NCBI GenBank assembly: GCA_037968835.1
Contig: JBBKWG010000267.1
Span: forward strand, 1-27,225
Reading direction: 5' to 3'
Origin: JBBKWG01 sp037968835
Lineage (GTDB): Bacteria > Pseudomonadota > Alphaproteobacteria > Rhodobacterales > Rhodobacteraceae
Length of the DNA: 27,225 nt
Below, piece by piece: positions 1 to 6,989 of the stretch (within the stretch, counting starts at the first letter, position 1; each line of letters begins with the position of its first letter). A model generated the notes under the pieces. It saw only the letters and a list, made by a program, of their open reading frames with translations, was not told the origin of the DNA and ran no database searches. Both the position numbers and the translations under genes were made by a program.

Positions 1-1038
1 ATCAGGATCAAGGATCTTGTCGAATTCGACGGCGTTCGAGGTAATGATCTGGTCGGCTACGGATTGGTGGTTGGGCTGAACGGAACCGGGGATGGGCTCA
101 GGAACTCGCCTTTCACCGAAGAGATCATGTCCAATATTCTTGAGCGACTTGGCGTCAATGTGACGGGCGAACAGTTCCGACCGCGAAACGTCGCTGCGGT
201 CTTGATCACTGCGGAGCTTCCTCCATTTGCCCGTTCTGGTGGGCGTATTGACGTCACTGTTTCGGCGATCGGCGACGCCAAAAGTCTGTTAGGTGGCACG
301 CTTGTCATGACCCCACTTAATGCTGCGGATGGTCTGATATATGCGGTTGCGCAAGGAACGATTATTGCGGGCGGGGCATCTGTCGAAGGTGATGGGGCCA
401 GGGTGACCGAGGGGGTCCCGACTTCCGGTGCGATACCTTCCGGCGCCCGCGTAGAGCGCGAAGTTCCATTTGAGTTCTCTGAGCTCGAACAGGTGCGATT
501 GGCTTTGCGCTCACCTGATTTTACAACTGCGGCACGGATCGAAATTGCCGTGAACTCCGCATTTGGGATTCCGGTCGCCCGAATGACTGATCCGGGCACC
601 GTTCTCCTTGATATTCGCGCTACCGGAATGACATCGGCCGCCCACGCGTTGCAGTTCATCGAGACGCTTCTCGTGGAGCCCGAACAAAAAGCACGTGTTG
701 TCGTCGATCAGCGTTCAGGGACAATTGTAATGGGCGAGAACGTGCGTCTTTCGCGGGTCGCCGTCAGCCAGGGGAATCTAACACTCAGGATCGAAGAATC
801 TCCCGTCGTGGTTCAGCCCAACCCGTTTTCGCCGGGCGACACGATCATCGTCCCACGAACACGCGCGGAACTCGACGAGGCAGAGGGGACCGGCCTGGCG
901 GAGGTGCCCGAAGGAACGTCGCTTTCGGAAGTCGTTGCCGGTCTGAACGCGCTCGGTGTATCGCCCCGAGATATGATTGACATCCTGAAGAGCATAAAGG
1001 CCGCCGGAGCACTCCACGCCGAATTCGTCGTGCGTTGA
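1..1038 (+). CDS. flgI: Flagellar P-ring protein FlgI, 5' end cut by the window
   Basis: The open frame runs from base 1 to the TGA at 1036-1038 and gives 345 residues. Only the signal peptide and the first few mature residues should be missing. The N-terminal stretch IRIKDLVEFDGVRGN followed by LVGYGLVVGLNGTGD is the hallmark of FlgI. The protein is exported to the periplasm, where it polymerises into the P ring around the rod with help from the FlgA chaperone, which is encoded at 15827-16246 on the other strand. A TTG at 64 is an internal codon and not a start, because the frame and the family similarity both continue upstream of it. The gene converges on fliP, with 153 bases between the two stops. 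Confidence 0.96.
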   Translation: MRIKDLVEFDGVRGNDLVGYGLVVGLNGTGDGLRNSPFTEEIMSNILERLGVNVTGEQFRPRNVAAVLITAELPPFARSGGRIDVTVSAIGDAKSLLGGTLVMTPLNAADGLIYAVAQGTIIAGGASVEGDGARVTEGVPTSGAIPSGARVEREVPFEFSELEQVRLALRSPDFTTAARIEIAVNSAFGIPVARMTDPGTVLLDIRATGMTSAAHALQFIETLLVEPEQKARVVVDQRSGTIVMGENVRLSRVAVSQGNLTLRIEESPVVVQPNPFSPGDTIIVPRTRAELDEAEGTGLAEVPEGTSLSEVVAGLNALGVSPRDMIDILKSIKAAGALHAEFVVR

Positions 1039-1191
1039 GGCAGAATGAAAGCGAAGTGAAGAAACGTCCGAAGCCAAAATTTGTCTCGACCAAATCTAAA
1101 AATCTTGCGCAGCCACAAACAGAATTGCTCGCCCCCGAATCCTGGCCTCCAAGACAGTTTGCGACTGAAACCCACCTCAATCGTTGCTAAC

Positions 1192-1944
1192 TCAGAAGTA
1201 GCTGCGAACAAGCGCACCGCTGATCAGAGTCCAGCCATCGGCGACAACGAAGAATGCCAATTTGAACGGCAGTGACACGATCGCAGGCGGGACCATCATC
1301 ATTCCCATCGACATCAGAATCGCTGCCACGACGAGATCAATTATCAGGAAGGGCAAGAAGATCAGAAATCCGATCTGGAATGCGCGTTCGATCTCGCTAA
1401 GAAGAAATGAAGGGACGAGGAGAGAGAGCGGTGCCGCGGCGAAAGTCTGCTCCTCGGTTCTTGGACGCAGGTCTGAAAGGATGGCCATCGTCTCGGGATC
1501 GGTACGTCCCGTCATGAACGTTCGAAACGGCGACATGGACCGTTCAAAGGCAACTTCAGCAGAGATTTCGCCGTCCGCAAGCGGTCTCGCCCCGTTCTCC
1601 CACGCTTCCACGAACACTGGTTCCATCACGAAATAAGTGAGGAAAAGCGCCAGGCTGACAATCAGCATATTCGGGGGAGATTGCTGTAACCCGAGTCCCT
1701 GCCGGAGTATTGCTAGAACGGTGACCATGAATGGAAAACACGTGATCATGATCGCAAGGCCAGGAACTAGGCTGAGGAGTGTTAGCAAGACCAGCAGTTG
1801 AATAACACGGGCTGGAATCGAGCCGTCGTCACCGAAAGAGATTGAAATCTCCTGCGCAGATAGCGTTTGCGGCACCAACACTGCCGCGATCACTAGCAAT
1901 GGAAGCAGCAGCCCGACGCGGGCGATGCAGGAGGCTGATCTCAT
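1192..1944 (-). CDS. fliP: Flagellar export-gate membrane protein FliP
   Basis: This 250-residue protein is an inner-membrane subunit of the export gate (FliP5-FliQ4-FliR1). It has a cleavable signal peptide (about residues 1-30), then a hydrophobic segment with the conserved RVIQLLVLLTLLSLVPG and the FliP signature VVAAILMSMGMMMVPP at 205-220 before the last membrane hairpin. ATG 1944 was chosen because it lies four bases after the fliN stop (TGA at 1951-1949) and starts a normal signal peptide. A frame-consistent TTG at 1965 and GTG at 1962 would add six or seven non-family residues and overlap fliN. It is the last gene of fliF-fliH-fliN-fliP. FliQ and FliR are encoded elsewhere in the window; FliO was not seen. 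Confidence 0.95.
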   Translation of the reverse strand: MRSASCIARVGLLLPLLVIAAVLVPQTLSAQEISISFGDDGSIPARVIQLLVLLTLLSLVPGLAIMITCFPFMVTVLAILRQGLGLQQSPPNMLIVSLALFLTYFVMEPVFVEAWENGARPLADGEISAEVAFERSMSPFRTFMTGRTDPETMAILSDLRPRTEEQTFAAAPLSLLVPSFLLSEIERAFQIGFLIFLPFLIIDLVVAAILMSMGMMMVPPAIVSLPFKLAFFVVADGWTLISGALVRSYF

Positions 1945-1948
1945 TGCG

Positions 1949-2245
1949 TCAACGCTTTTCACCAAGCGCTACAACTTCAGTCAATCGAACGCCCAGTTTT
2001 CCCGAGCCATCCTCGCCTATTTCTTCCAGCTGGCCGCGCGCAATGAGCTTGTCTCCCACGAACAACTCGACCGGGTCGTCGAGTGTCTTGTCGAGCGGGA
2101 AAATCGCATCGTCCGACAAAGCCATAAGTTCACGAAGAAGCGGTCGGGCGCGTCCGACGGAAACGGTGATCTCGACCGGAACTTCTCCAAAAGGAGTTGC
2201 TGCCAGCCCGGCGGGATCCGGCTTTGCTCCAGAGGGTTCATCCAT
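1949..2245 (-). CDS. fliN: Flagellar motor switch protein FliN
   Basis: This 98-residue protein consists of a short charged N-terminus and a SpoA (surface presentation of antigens) domain from about residue 22 to 96. Features include VPVEITVSVGRARPLLREL, the LDKTLDDPVELFVGDKLIARG core, and GKLGVRLTEVVALGE at the end, which is typical of FliN. FliN forms the lower C ring, where it docks FliH-FliI and shares the switch with FliM. Starts at 2284 and 2260 are open in frame, but ATG 2245 has GGAAAT about eight bases upstream and overlaps the fliH stop (2240-2238) by only eight bases. FliM and FliG, its normal partners, are not encoded in the window. Confidence 0.92.
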   Translation of the reverse strand: MDEPSGAKPDPAGLAATPFGEVPVEITVSVGRARPLLRELMALSDDAIFPLDKTLDDPVELFVGDKLIARGQLEEIGEDGSGKLGVRLTEVVALGEKR

Positions 2246-2852
2246 GTTTTTGATTTCCATCTGCCAGATCGCAAATCGCGGCAATCTGCGAGCGAAGCGC
2301 TTTCGTCAAAGCGGTGAAATCGACTGAAGTCTCCCGCTCGCCGAAGCGCATGAAAACTTGATGTGCGGCAAGTGTTTGCTCTTCGACAAGCTCAATCTCG
2401 AACGGATACTCGCCATCCAGCAATTCCGTCATGGTCGAGTGCGCGTCAGGAGAAGCAACGATCTGAACGGGAAGCTCGGATGCGTCTTCGATCATTGGCC
2501 GAAGATGTTCGCGTACGATCTCTCTCAGAATTTCGGGAAGGAGAACCGGGAAGAAACTGTCCAGCATCTGATTTAGCAGTTCTGTGAACTCGCCGCGGAC
2601 TTGCGAAGCAGCCTCGTGGAAAGTGAATCCAAGATCCTGAATGTTGCGAGCAAACTCTGCGTCGATCTTCTTTCGTCCTTCTTCTGCCGAACGCGAAGCA
2701 TCCTCCCAACCGGACGCATATCCGGTCTCGTACGATTCCGAGCGCATTGCTTCAGCGTCCGATTGTGATTGGGTCACCCCAACCGCGTCGTTGTTGTGTG
2801 AACGCTGGGCAGTCTCCTGGCGAAATTCCTCGAGCAGGTCGCGAAGCGTCAC
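2238..2852 (-). CDS. fliH: FliH-like flagellar export ATPase stator/regulator
   Basis: This 204-residue soluble acidic protein starts with GTG in a GTGA overlap with the fliF stop, so its translation is probably coupled to fliF. It has a charged N-terminus, a helix-rich segment with small residues (YETGYASGWEDASRSAEEG, about 41-59) like the GxxxG-type repeats of FliH, and a C-terminal half with VRGEFTELLNQMLDSFFPVL and later segments that resemble the FliH/HrpE family. FliH binds FliI and ties the ATPase to FliN and the export gate. Position between fliF and fliN supports the name. The family diverges fast, so the assignment rests partly on gene order. Confidence 0.8.
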   Translation of the reverse strand: MTLRDLLEEFRQETAQRSHNNDAVGVTQSQSDAEAMRSESYETGYASGWEDASRSAEEGRKKIDAEFARNIQDLGFTFHEAASQVRGEFTELLNQMLDSFFPVLLPEILREIVREHLRPMIEDASELPVQIVASPDAHSTMTELLDGEYPFEIELVEEQTLAAHQVFMRFGERETSVDFTALTKALRSQIAAICDLADGNQKHG

Positions 2853-4462
2853 CGTGCTGTCTCGGTCTGGTCAGTCATCCACTGGCTGAGCACTTCAACC
2901 GAATCATCTTGCCGAGCTTCGATCAGTTGACGCAATCGCGCGGCCGGACCGCTTCCGGGGGCTCCCACTACGGAAAGGTCAGGAAGGTTCAGGCCGGCGG
3001 GAAATGCCGATCCGCTGAAGTCAGCAGTATCAATTTCGCCGTTTAGCGGCTCATTACCCCCCGATAGTGCTGCTCGACCGGCGGGCGCGGGTAACTGAGG
3101 CATACTACTTCTGCCCCCACCAGCTAAAATCGGACGAACGACAAAAAGCCCCAGAATGAGGCTGACAACTGCCAGAACGGAAAGTTGAACGAGCGCCATG
3201 GCGTCAAACTGCAGGCGGTCCAGCAAGGCAGGTGGCGTTGGCGCGACGATGACTTCAGCGGGTTTGAATTCAAGCGACCGGATCGTGATTTCGTCACCGC
3301 GTTCCGGATCGAACCCGATTGCCGAAGCGACCAGCACGCGCAAATCGGCTAGTTCCTCTTCGGGGCGCTCCTCCCAGACAGGCGCTCCGTCCTCACCGAT
3401 TGTACGCAACCCGTCGACGAGAACGGCTACGCTGATGCGTCGGACTCTGCCGGGTTCGCGCAGCACTTCGCGCATTGTCTCGGAAACCTCGAAATTAGTG
3501 ATCTCGCGGGTTGTCGTTTCGTTACTTTCAGAATTCTGACCATCACCGCCTGCATCGCCTTCAGGCAGGTTCGATGCGACAGTAACCGCACCGCCGCGCG
3601 TATCATTCGCGCGACTGGATTTCTCTTCATTCTCGGTGCTTATCGCAACGCGGCTGTCAGGATCGAAAACTCTCTCGGTTATCGCTTCGCGTTCCGCTAT
3701 GGTCTGAACACTGACTTCGACAATTGCGGAACCGGACCCGACCCGAGCTTCCAGCATTCTTGTCACGTTCGCGCGCAACAGTTCCGAATGCCTGTCGTTC
3801 CCCCCAAGGTTCGCGTCGCCGGCTGTCGACGACATCTGAACCAGTCCGCGCCGGCTGTCGATAACGGACACGTCCGCCGCGTCCAACCCTGAGACGGCTG
3901 ACGATACAAGATACCGCAGCGCCATCGTCTGATCGGGGCCAAGAGTACCGGATCCCATCGTGACGGTGACTGATGCCGACGACACCAATCCTCTGGAAAA
4001 CGGGTTGTTTGTCGGGTTCGAGATATGAACGCGCGCCGCAACTATCTGACGATTTGCAGTAATCGTTCTGGCTAGTTCGCCTTCCTTGGCGCGCCAGTAT
4101 GCAGCGTCAAACATTTGCGATGTGGTCCCGAATCCGGACAACGCATGCAATAGCTCGTAGCCTTGGCCACCATCCGCCGGAAGTCCGGCACCGGCGAGTA
4201 TCATTCTGAGCGCGTCACGCTGGGACGCGTCGACATAAATGGCGCTGCCACGAACGTCGACCACAGCACCCTGGGCCTCCAGATTGGCTATGACCTCTCC
4301 AGCCGCCGCCGGGTCAAGTCCAGCGTACAACAAAGCCATTCGCGGCGACGTGGCGGTGCGAGCCAGCAGCAGCACAGCCGCAAACATCCCCAAAGTCGCA
4401 GCAACGACGATCATACGCCGTTGCAGTGTCAGACCCGACCATGCCGATGTCATTTGCTCCAC
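2849..4462 (-). CDS. fliF: Flagellar MS-ring protein FliF
   Basis: This 537-residue protein builds the MS ring, the base of the flagellum in the inner membrane. It has a first membrane helix at about 17-35, ring-building periplasmic domains starting with MALLYAGLDPAAAGEVI and containing AARVHISNPTNNPFSR, a low-complexity acidic loop around 290-330, and a second membrane helix at about 424-444. The cytoplasmic tail ends in ARQDDSVEVLSQWMTDQ, the conserved FliG-binding tail. GTG 4462 has GGAG eight bases upstream; ATG 4453 is an alternative. It is the first gene of the leftward fliF-fliH-fliN-fliP unit and is divergent from fliL. FliG, which normally follows FliF, is absent here although the tail that binds it is intact. 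Confidence 0.97.
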   Translation of the reverse strand: MEQMTSAWSGLTLQRRMIVVAATLGMFAAVLLLARTATSPRMALLYAGLDPAAAGEVIANLEAQGAVVDVRGSAIYVDASQRDALRMILAGAGLPADGGQGYELLHALSGFGTTSQMFDAAYWRAKEGELARTITANRQIVAARVHISNPTNNPFSRGLVSSASVTVTMGSGTLGPDQTMALRYLVSSAVSGLDAADVSVIDSRRGLVQMSSTAGDANLGGNDRHSELLRANVTRMLEARVGSGSAIVEVSVQTIAEREAITERVFDPDSRVAISTENEEKSSRANDTRGGAVTVASNLPEGDAGGDGQNSESNETTTREITNFEVSETMREVLREPGRVRRISVAVLVDGLRTIGEDGAPVWEERPEEELADLRVLVASAIGFDPERGDEITIRSLEFKPAEVIVAPTPPALLDRLQFDAMALVQLSVLAVVSLILGLFVVRPILAGGGRSSMPQLPAPAGRAALSGGNEPLNGEIDTADFSGSAFPAGLNLPDLSVVGAPGSGPAARLRQLIEARQDDSVEVLSQWMTDQTETAR

Positions 4463-4574
4463 TCGGGGTTCTCCGCGGTTCAGGAAGCTGCCTTCTGACT
4501 TGGTTTTTACATCAGGGGCTTAACATTCGGTTAGTCCGCTCAGGTTTAAGGTGGGCCAAGAAATGGAGATCACT
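4463..4574. promoter_or_regulatory. Divergent fliF / fliL promoter region with CtrA-like site
   Basis: This 112-base region separates two divergent flagellar units. It contains TTAA-N7-TTAG at 4520-4534, one base from the full CtrA recognition pattern TTAA-N7-TTAA known in alphaproteobacteria. The second half of that site also starts TTAG-N11-TTAA at 4531-4549. The arrangement suggests a shared CtrA-type control of both directions, which is inference; no clear sigma-54 or sigma-28 promoter was found. Confidence 0.45.
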
Positions 4575-5048
4575 ATGGTCGACGCAACTGCAACCACCGC
4601 GGATACGCCGCGAAAGTCCTCGAAGATCGGTCTTTTGATTGGCGTGCTTCTCGCAATTGTCGGCGGCGGCGGCGGATATTACGTGACATCAAGCGGTCTG
4701 TTAGGCGGGCCGCATGATGCGACGGCGGAAAAGAAGTCATCGTCAAAGGATGTAGCGTTCATTCCGATGGATCAGATGACGATTTCCATCGGCGACCCGA
4801 CGGAGCAACGCTTCCTGCGTTTTCGCGCCGAGCTAGAGGTCTCCACCAGTTACGAATCGGACGTGAAAAAATTGATGCCACGGGTGGTCGATGTACTGAA
4901 TACATATCTTCGGTCTGTCGAACTCGCTGATCTGGAGGACCCTTCGTCATTGTTGACGCTCAGGTCTCAGATGCGCCGGAGGATCGACTTGGTTGTCGGG
5001 GGCGACAAGGTTCACGACCTGCTCGTCATGGAATTCGTCATTAACTGA
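4575..5048 (+). CDS. fliL: Flagellar basal-body-associated protein FliL (first copy)
   Basis: This 157-residue single-pass inner-membrane protein has a short cytoplasmic tail, one membrane helix at about 17-37 (KIGLLIGVLLAIVGGGGGYY) and a periplasmic FliL domain with MTISIGDPTEQRFLRFRAEL and the closing VHDLLVMEFVIN. FliL rings surround and stabilise the MotA/MotB stator. ATG 4575 was chosen for its GGAG six bases upstream; GTG 4551 and ATG 4563 are open in frame and would add eight or four residues. It opens a long rightward unit that continues into the stator genes, and a second FliL-family gene lies at 14572-15063. Confidence 0.93.
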   Translation: MVDATATTADTPRKSSKIGLLIGVLLAIVGGGGGYYVTSSGLLGGPHDATAEKKSSSKDVAFIPMDQMTISIGDPTEQRFLRFRAELEVSTSYESDVKKLMPRVVDVLNTYLRSVELADLEDPSSLLTLRSQMRRRIDLVVGGDKVHDLLVMEFVIN

Positions 5049-5058
5049 AGGACGAAAC

Positions 5059-5457
5059 TTGGAACTGATCGCCGATATTCTTTTAATTGCCGGTGCACTA
5101 GGAGCTGGTTTTTACTGCGTAGTCCTGTCGCGCCGTCTTAGTCGATTTACAGATCTGGAAAAGGGAGTCGGTGGTGCGATCGCCGTCCTGTCAAACCAGG
5201 TCGATGACATGACCAAAGCTCTCGAACATGCGCGGCGTTCGACAGCATCGTCGGCTAGTTCGCTCGACAGCATGACAGGTCGGGCGGAAGGCGTGGCACA
5301 GCGTCTGGAGTTGCTTGTCGCCTCAATGCACGATTTGCCGGTCGGCGCTGCCGGCGAACCAACATCCATCCCGGATCGCGAGAAACCTATCGCGACTGAT
5401 GACAAGATCCTGCTGTTTCAAAGCCGTCGCCCCAGATACCACGAGGCTGCGGAATGA
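5059..5457 (+). CDS. Small single-pass membrane protein of unknown function in the motor operon
   Basis: This 132-residue protein is not recognised by name. It starts with a membrane helix (ELIADILLIAGALGAGFYCVVL, written here only by its ends ELIAD...YCVVL, about residues 2-22), then a basic turn RRLSRF, then a predicted helical region (about 35-90) rich in Ala, Ser, Asp and Glu, and a loose C-terminus. It should sit in the inner membrane with a cytoplasmic tail. The start is TTG 5059, with GAAGGA six bases upstream; the frame is open further upstream, but that part overlaps fliL and lacks similarity to a membrane protein start. It lies ten bases after fliL and overlaps the motE-like gene by four bases (ATGA), so it probably acts with the stator or FliL. 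Confidence 0.72.
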   Translation: MELIADILLIAGALGAGFYCVVLSRRLSRFTDLEKGVGGAIAVLSNQVDDMTKALEHARRSTASSASSLDSMTGRAEGVAQRLELLVASMHDLPVGAAGEPTSIPDREKPIATDDKILLFQSRRPRYHEAAE

Positions 5458-6056
5458 CGGCGTCCGTTGAGAATAAGTTGGGTGGCCATGGGCGTGGCGC
5501 ACTTTGGCTGATTGCACTCATGCTTGTGGGTTCTGCGTTCGTGCGATTTGGGGCCGGTCCAGCCGCAGCGATAGCAAGGGAAATCGAAAGCCCGCCCGAG
5601 ATGAGTGTAGAATCGCCTGAAACCCCCGATATCTCGCCGCAGCTTGTGGAATTGCTGGAGCAGGTCAGAGCGCGGGAAGCAGCGTTGCTAGAGCGCGAGG
5701 CAGAGATGCAAGCTCGTCAGCAGATGTTGACCTTGGTCGAAGCTGAAGTAACTGCAGATATCGAGCGACTGAAAAGTGCAGAAGAGGCGCTGCGCTCGAC
5801 GATGGCGACGGCGGACAAAGCCGCGGAAACCGATATCGCGCGATTGACGTCCGTATACGAGAACATGAAGCCGGATCAGGCGGCGGCTCTGTTTCAAAGG
5901 ATGAAACCCAGCTTCGCGGCTGGATTCCTTGCCAGGATGCGTGCCGATGCCGCCGCCAATATTCTTGCGGGACTGGAGCCTGACCTTGCCTATTCGATCA
6001 GTGTCGTCATGGCCGGGCGCAATGCGGATGTCGCCCGCGAACCAGTGCCGGAGTGA
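5454..6056 (+). CDS. motE: MotE-like flagellar motility protein
   Basis: This 200-residue protein has an N-terminal membrane helix or uncleaved signal (about 16-33), a proline-rich spacer, a long charged coiled coil (about 62-125) and a C-terminal MgtE_N-like helical domain (about 130-190) with VYENMKPDQAAALFQRMKP and the ANILAGLEPDLA repeat. This architecture is that of MotE, the periplasmic chaperone-like partner of the stator protein MotC in rhizobia, and of the FliG/MgtE-N domain proteins found in alphaproteobacterial motility clusters. It overlaps the upstream gene by ATGA and lies just before motA, which supports a stator role. The exact partner is inference, since no motB or motC is in the window. 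Confidence 0.78.
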   Translation: MTASVENKLGGHGRGALWLIALMLVGSAFVRFGAGPAAAIAREIESPPEMSVESPETPDISPQLVELLEQVRAREAALLEREAEMQARQQMLTLVEAEVTADIERLKSAEEALRSTMATADKAAETDIARLTSVYENMKPDQAAALFQRMKPSFAAGFLARMRADAAANILAGLEPDLAYSISVVMAGRNADVAREPVPE

Positions 6057-6119
6057 CCCAATCTTAACCTCGGCGTGTCACGACACCGGCACACAATTCA
6101 AGCCTCGGGGGCGTTTGTC

Positions 6120-6989
6120 GTGATTGGCGTCGTAGGTGTCATCTTTGTCTTCGTCATGGTGTTCGGCGGTTATCTCGCTGCAGGCGGCAAGATGGCGATC
6201 ATCATGAAATCGCTCCCCTACGAAATGATGATGATTGGTGGGGCCGCGATCGGCGCTTTCCTTATCGCCAACAGCGGCGCCGCAGCAAAACATACGCTGA
6301 AGGATGTCGCGAAGGTGTTCAAGGGCGCCAAATGGAAAGCCGAAGATTATCGCGATCTCCTCTGCCTTTTGTTCGAACTGATCCGTCTTGCGCGGCAAAA
6401 CCCGGTCGCGCTTGAGGAACATATCGAGGACGCCGAGAATTCATCCATTTTCAGCACTTACCCGAAAATCCAGAAAGATCAGGAAGCCGTTGATCTCATC
6501 TGCGATACATTGCGTTCAGCCTCGATGAACTACAACGATCCACACCAAGTTGAAGACGTCCTAGAAAAGCGGCTTGAGGCCAACCTCCATCACGCACAGC
6601 ACTCAAGCCACGCCCTGCAAGTCGTGGCCGATGGTCTTCCCGCGCTTGGCATCGTTGCGGCAGTGCTTGGCGTGATCAAAACCATGAGTGCAATTGATCA
6701 ACCGCCGGAAATCCTCGGCAAACTGATTGGCGGCGCGCTTGTTGGAACCTTCCTGGGCGTTTTTCTCTCATACGGCTTCGTAGGTCCATTTGCCAGCAAA
6801 CTGGGTACAATCGCCGAGGAGGATCATCATTTCTATCAGTTGATCCGTGAAGTCCTGGTCGCCAATCTTCACAGTCACGCAACAAGTATCTGCATCGAAG
6901 TCGGGCGCCAGAATACGCCCGGACATGTTCGCCCCAGCTTTGCCGAACTGGAAGAAGCTATGAAGAACACAAAGCAGGATGCGGCGTGA
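6120..6989 (+). CDS. motA: Flagellar motor stator protein MotA
   Basis: MotA is the inner-membrane ion-channel subunit that pairs with MotB and pushes on FliG. Counting from GTG 6120 (289 residues), there are four membrane helices, with the first at FVFVMVFGGYLAAGG and the third containing GLPALGIVAAVLGVIKTM, where the proline matches the functional Pro173 of E. coli MotA. The VGPFASKL motif after the fourth helix matches Pro222. The cytoplasmic loop has ARQNPVALEEHIE, with an Arg and a Glu eight residues apart like Arg90 and Glu98. GTG 6075 would extend the protein by 15 non-family residues without an RBS, whereas 6120 has a GGGGG run eight bases upstream. MotB is not in the window. Confidence 0.95.
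   Translation: MIGVVGVIFVFVMVFGGYLAAGGKMAIIMKSLPYEMMMIGGAAIGAFLIANSGAAAKHTLKDVAKVFKGAKWKAEDYRDLLCLLFELIRLARQNPVALEEHIEDAENSSIFSTYPKIQKDQEAVDLICDTLRSASMNYNDPHQVEDVLEKRLEANLHHAQHSSHALQVVADGLPALGIVAAVLGVIKTMSAIDQPPEILGKLIGGALVGTFLGVFLSYGFVGPFASKLGTIAEEDHHFYQLIREVLVANLHSHATSICIEVGRQNTPGHVRPSFAELEEAMKNTKQDAA

Noticed and set aside
57..659. 200-codon open frame on the minus strand
   Set aside because: It lies opposite flgI, whose protein is strongly conserved. The antisense protein is Ser/Thr/Pro-rich without any recognisable motif.
4551..4574. Upstream GTG/ATG starts for fliL
   Set aside because: They give a few extra residues without a well-spaced ribosome site, whereas ATG 4575 has GGAG at six bases.
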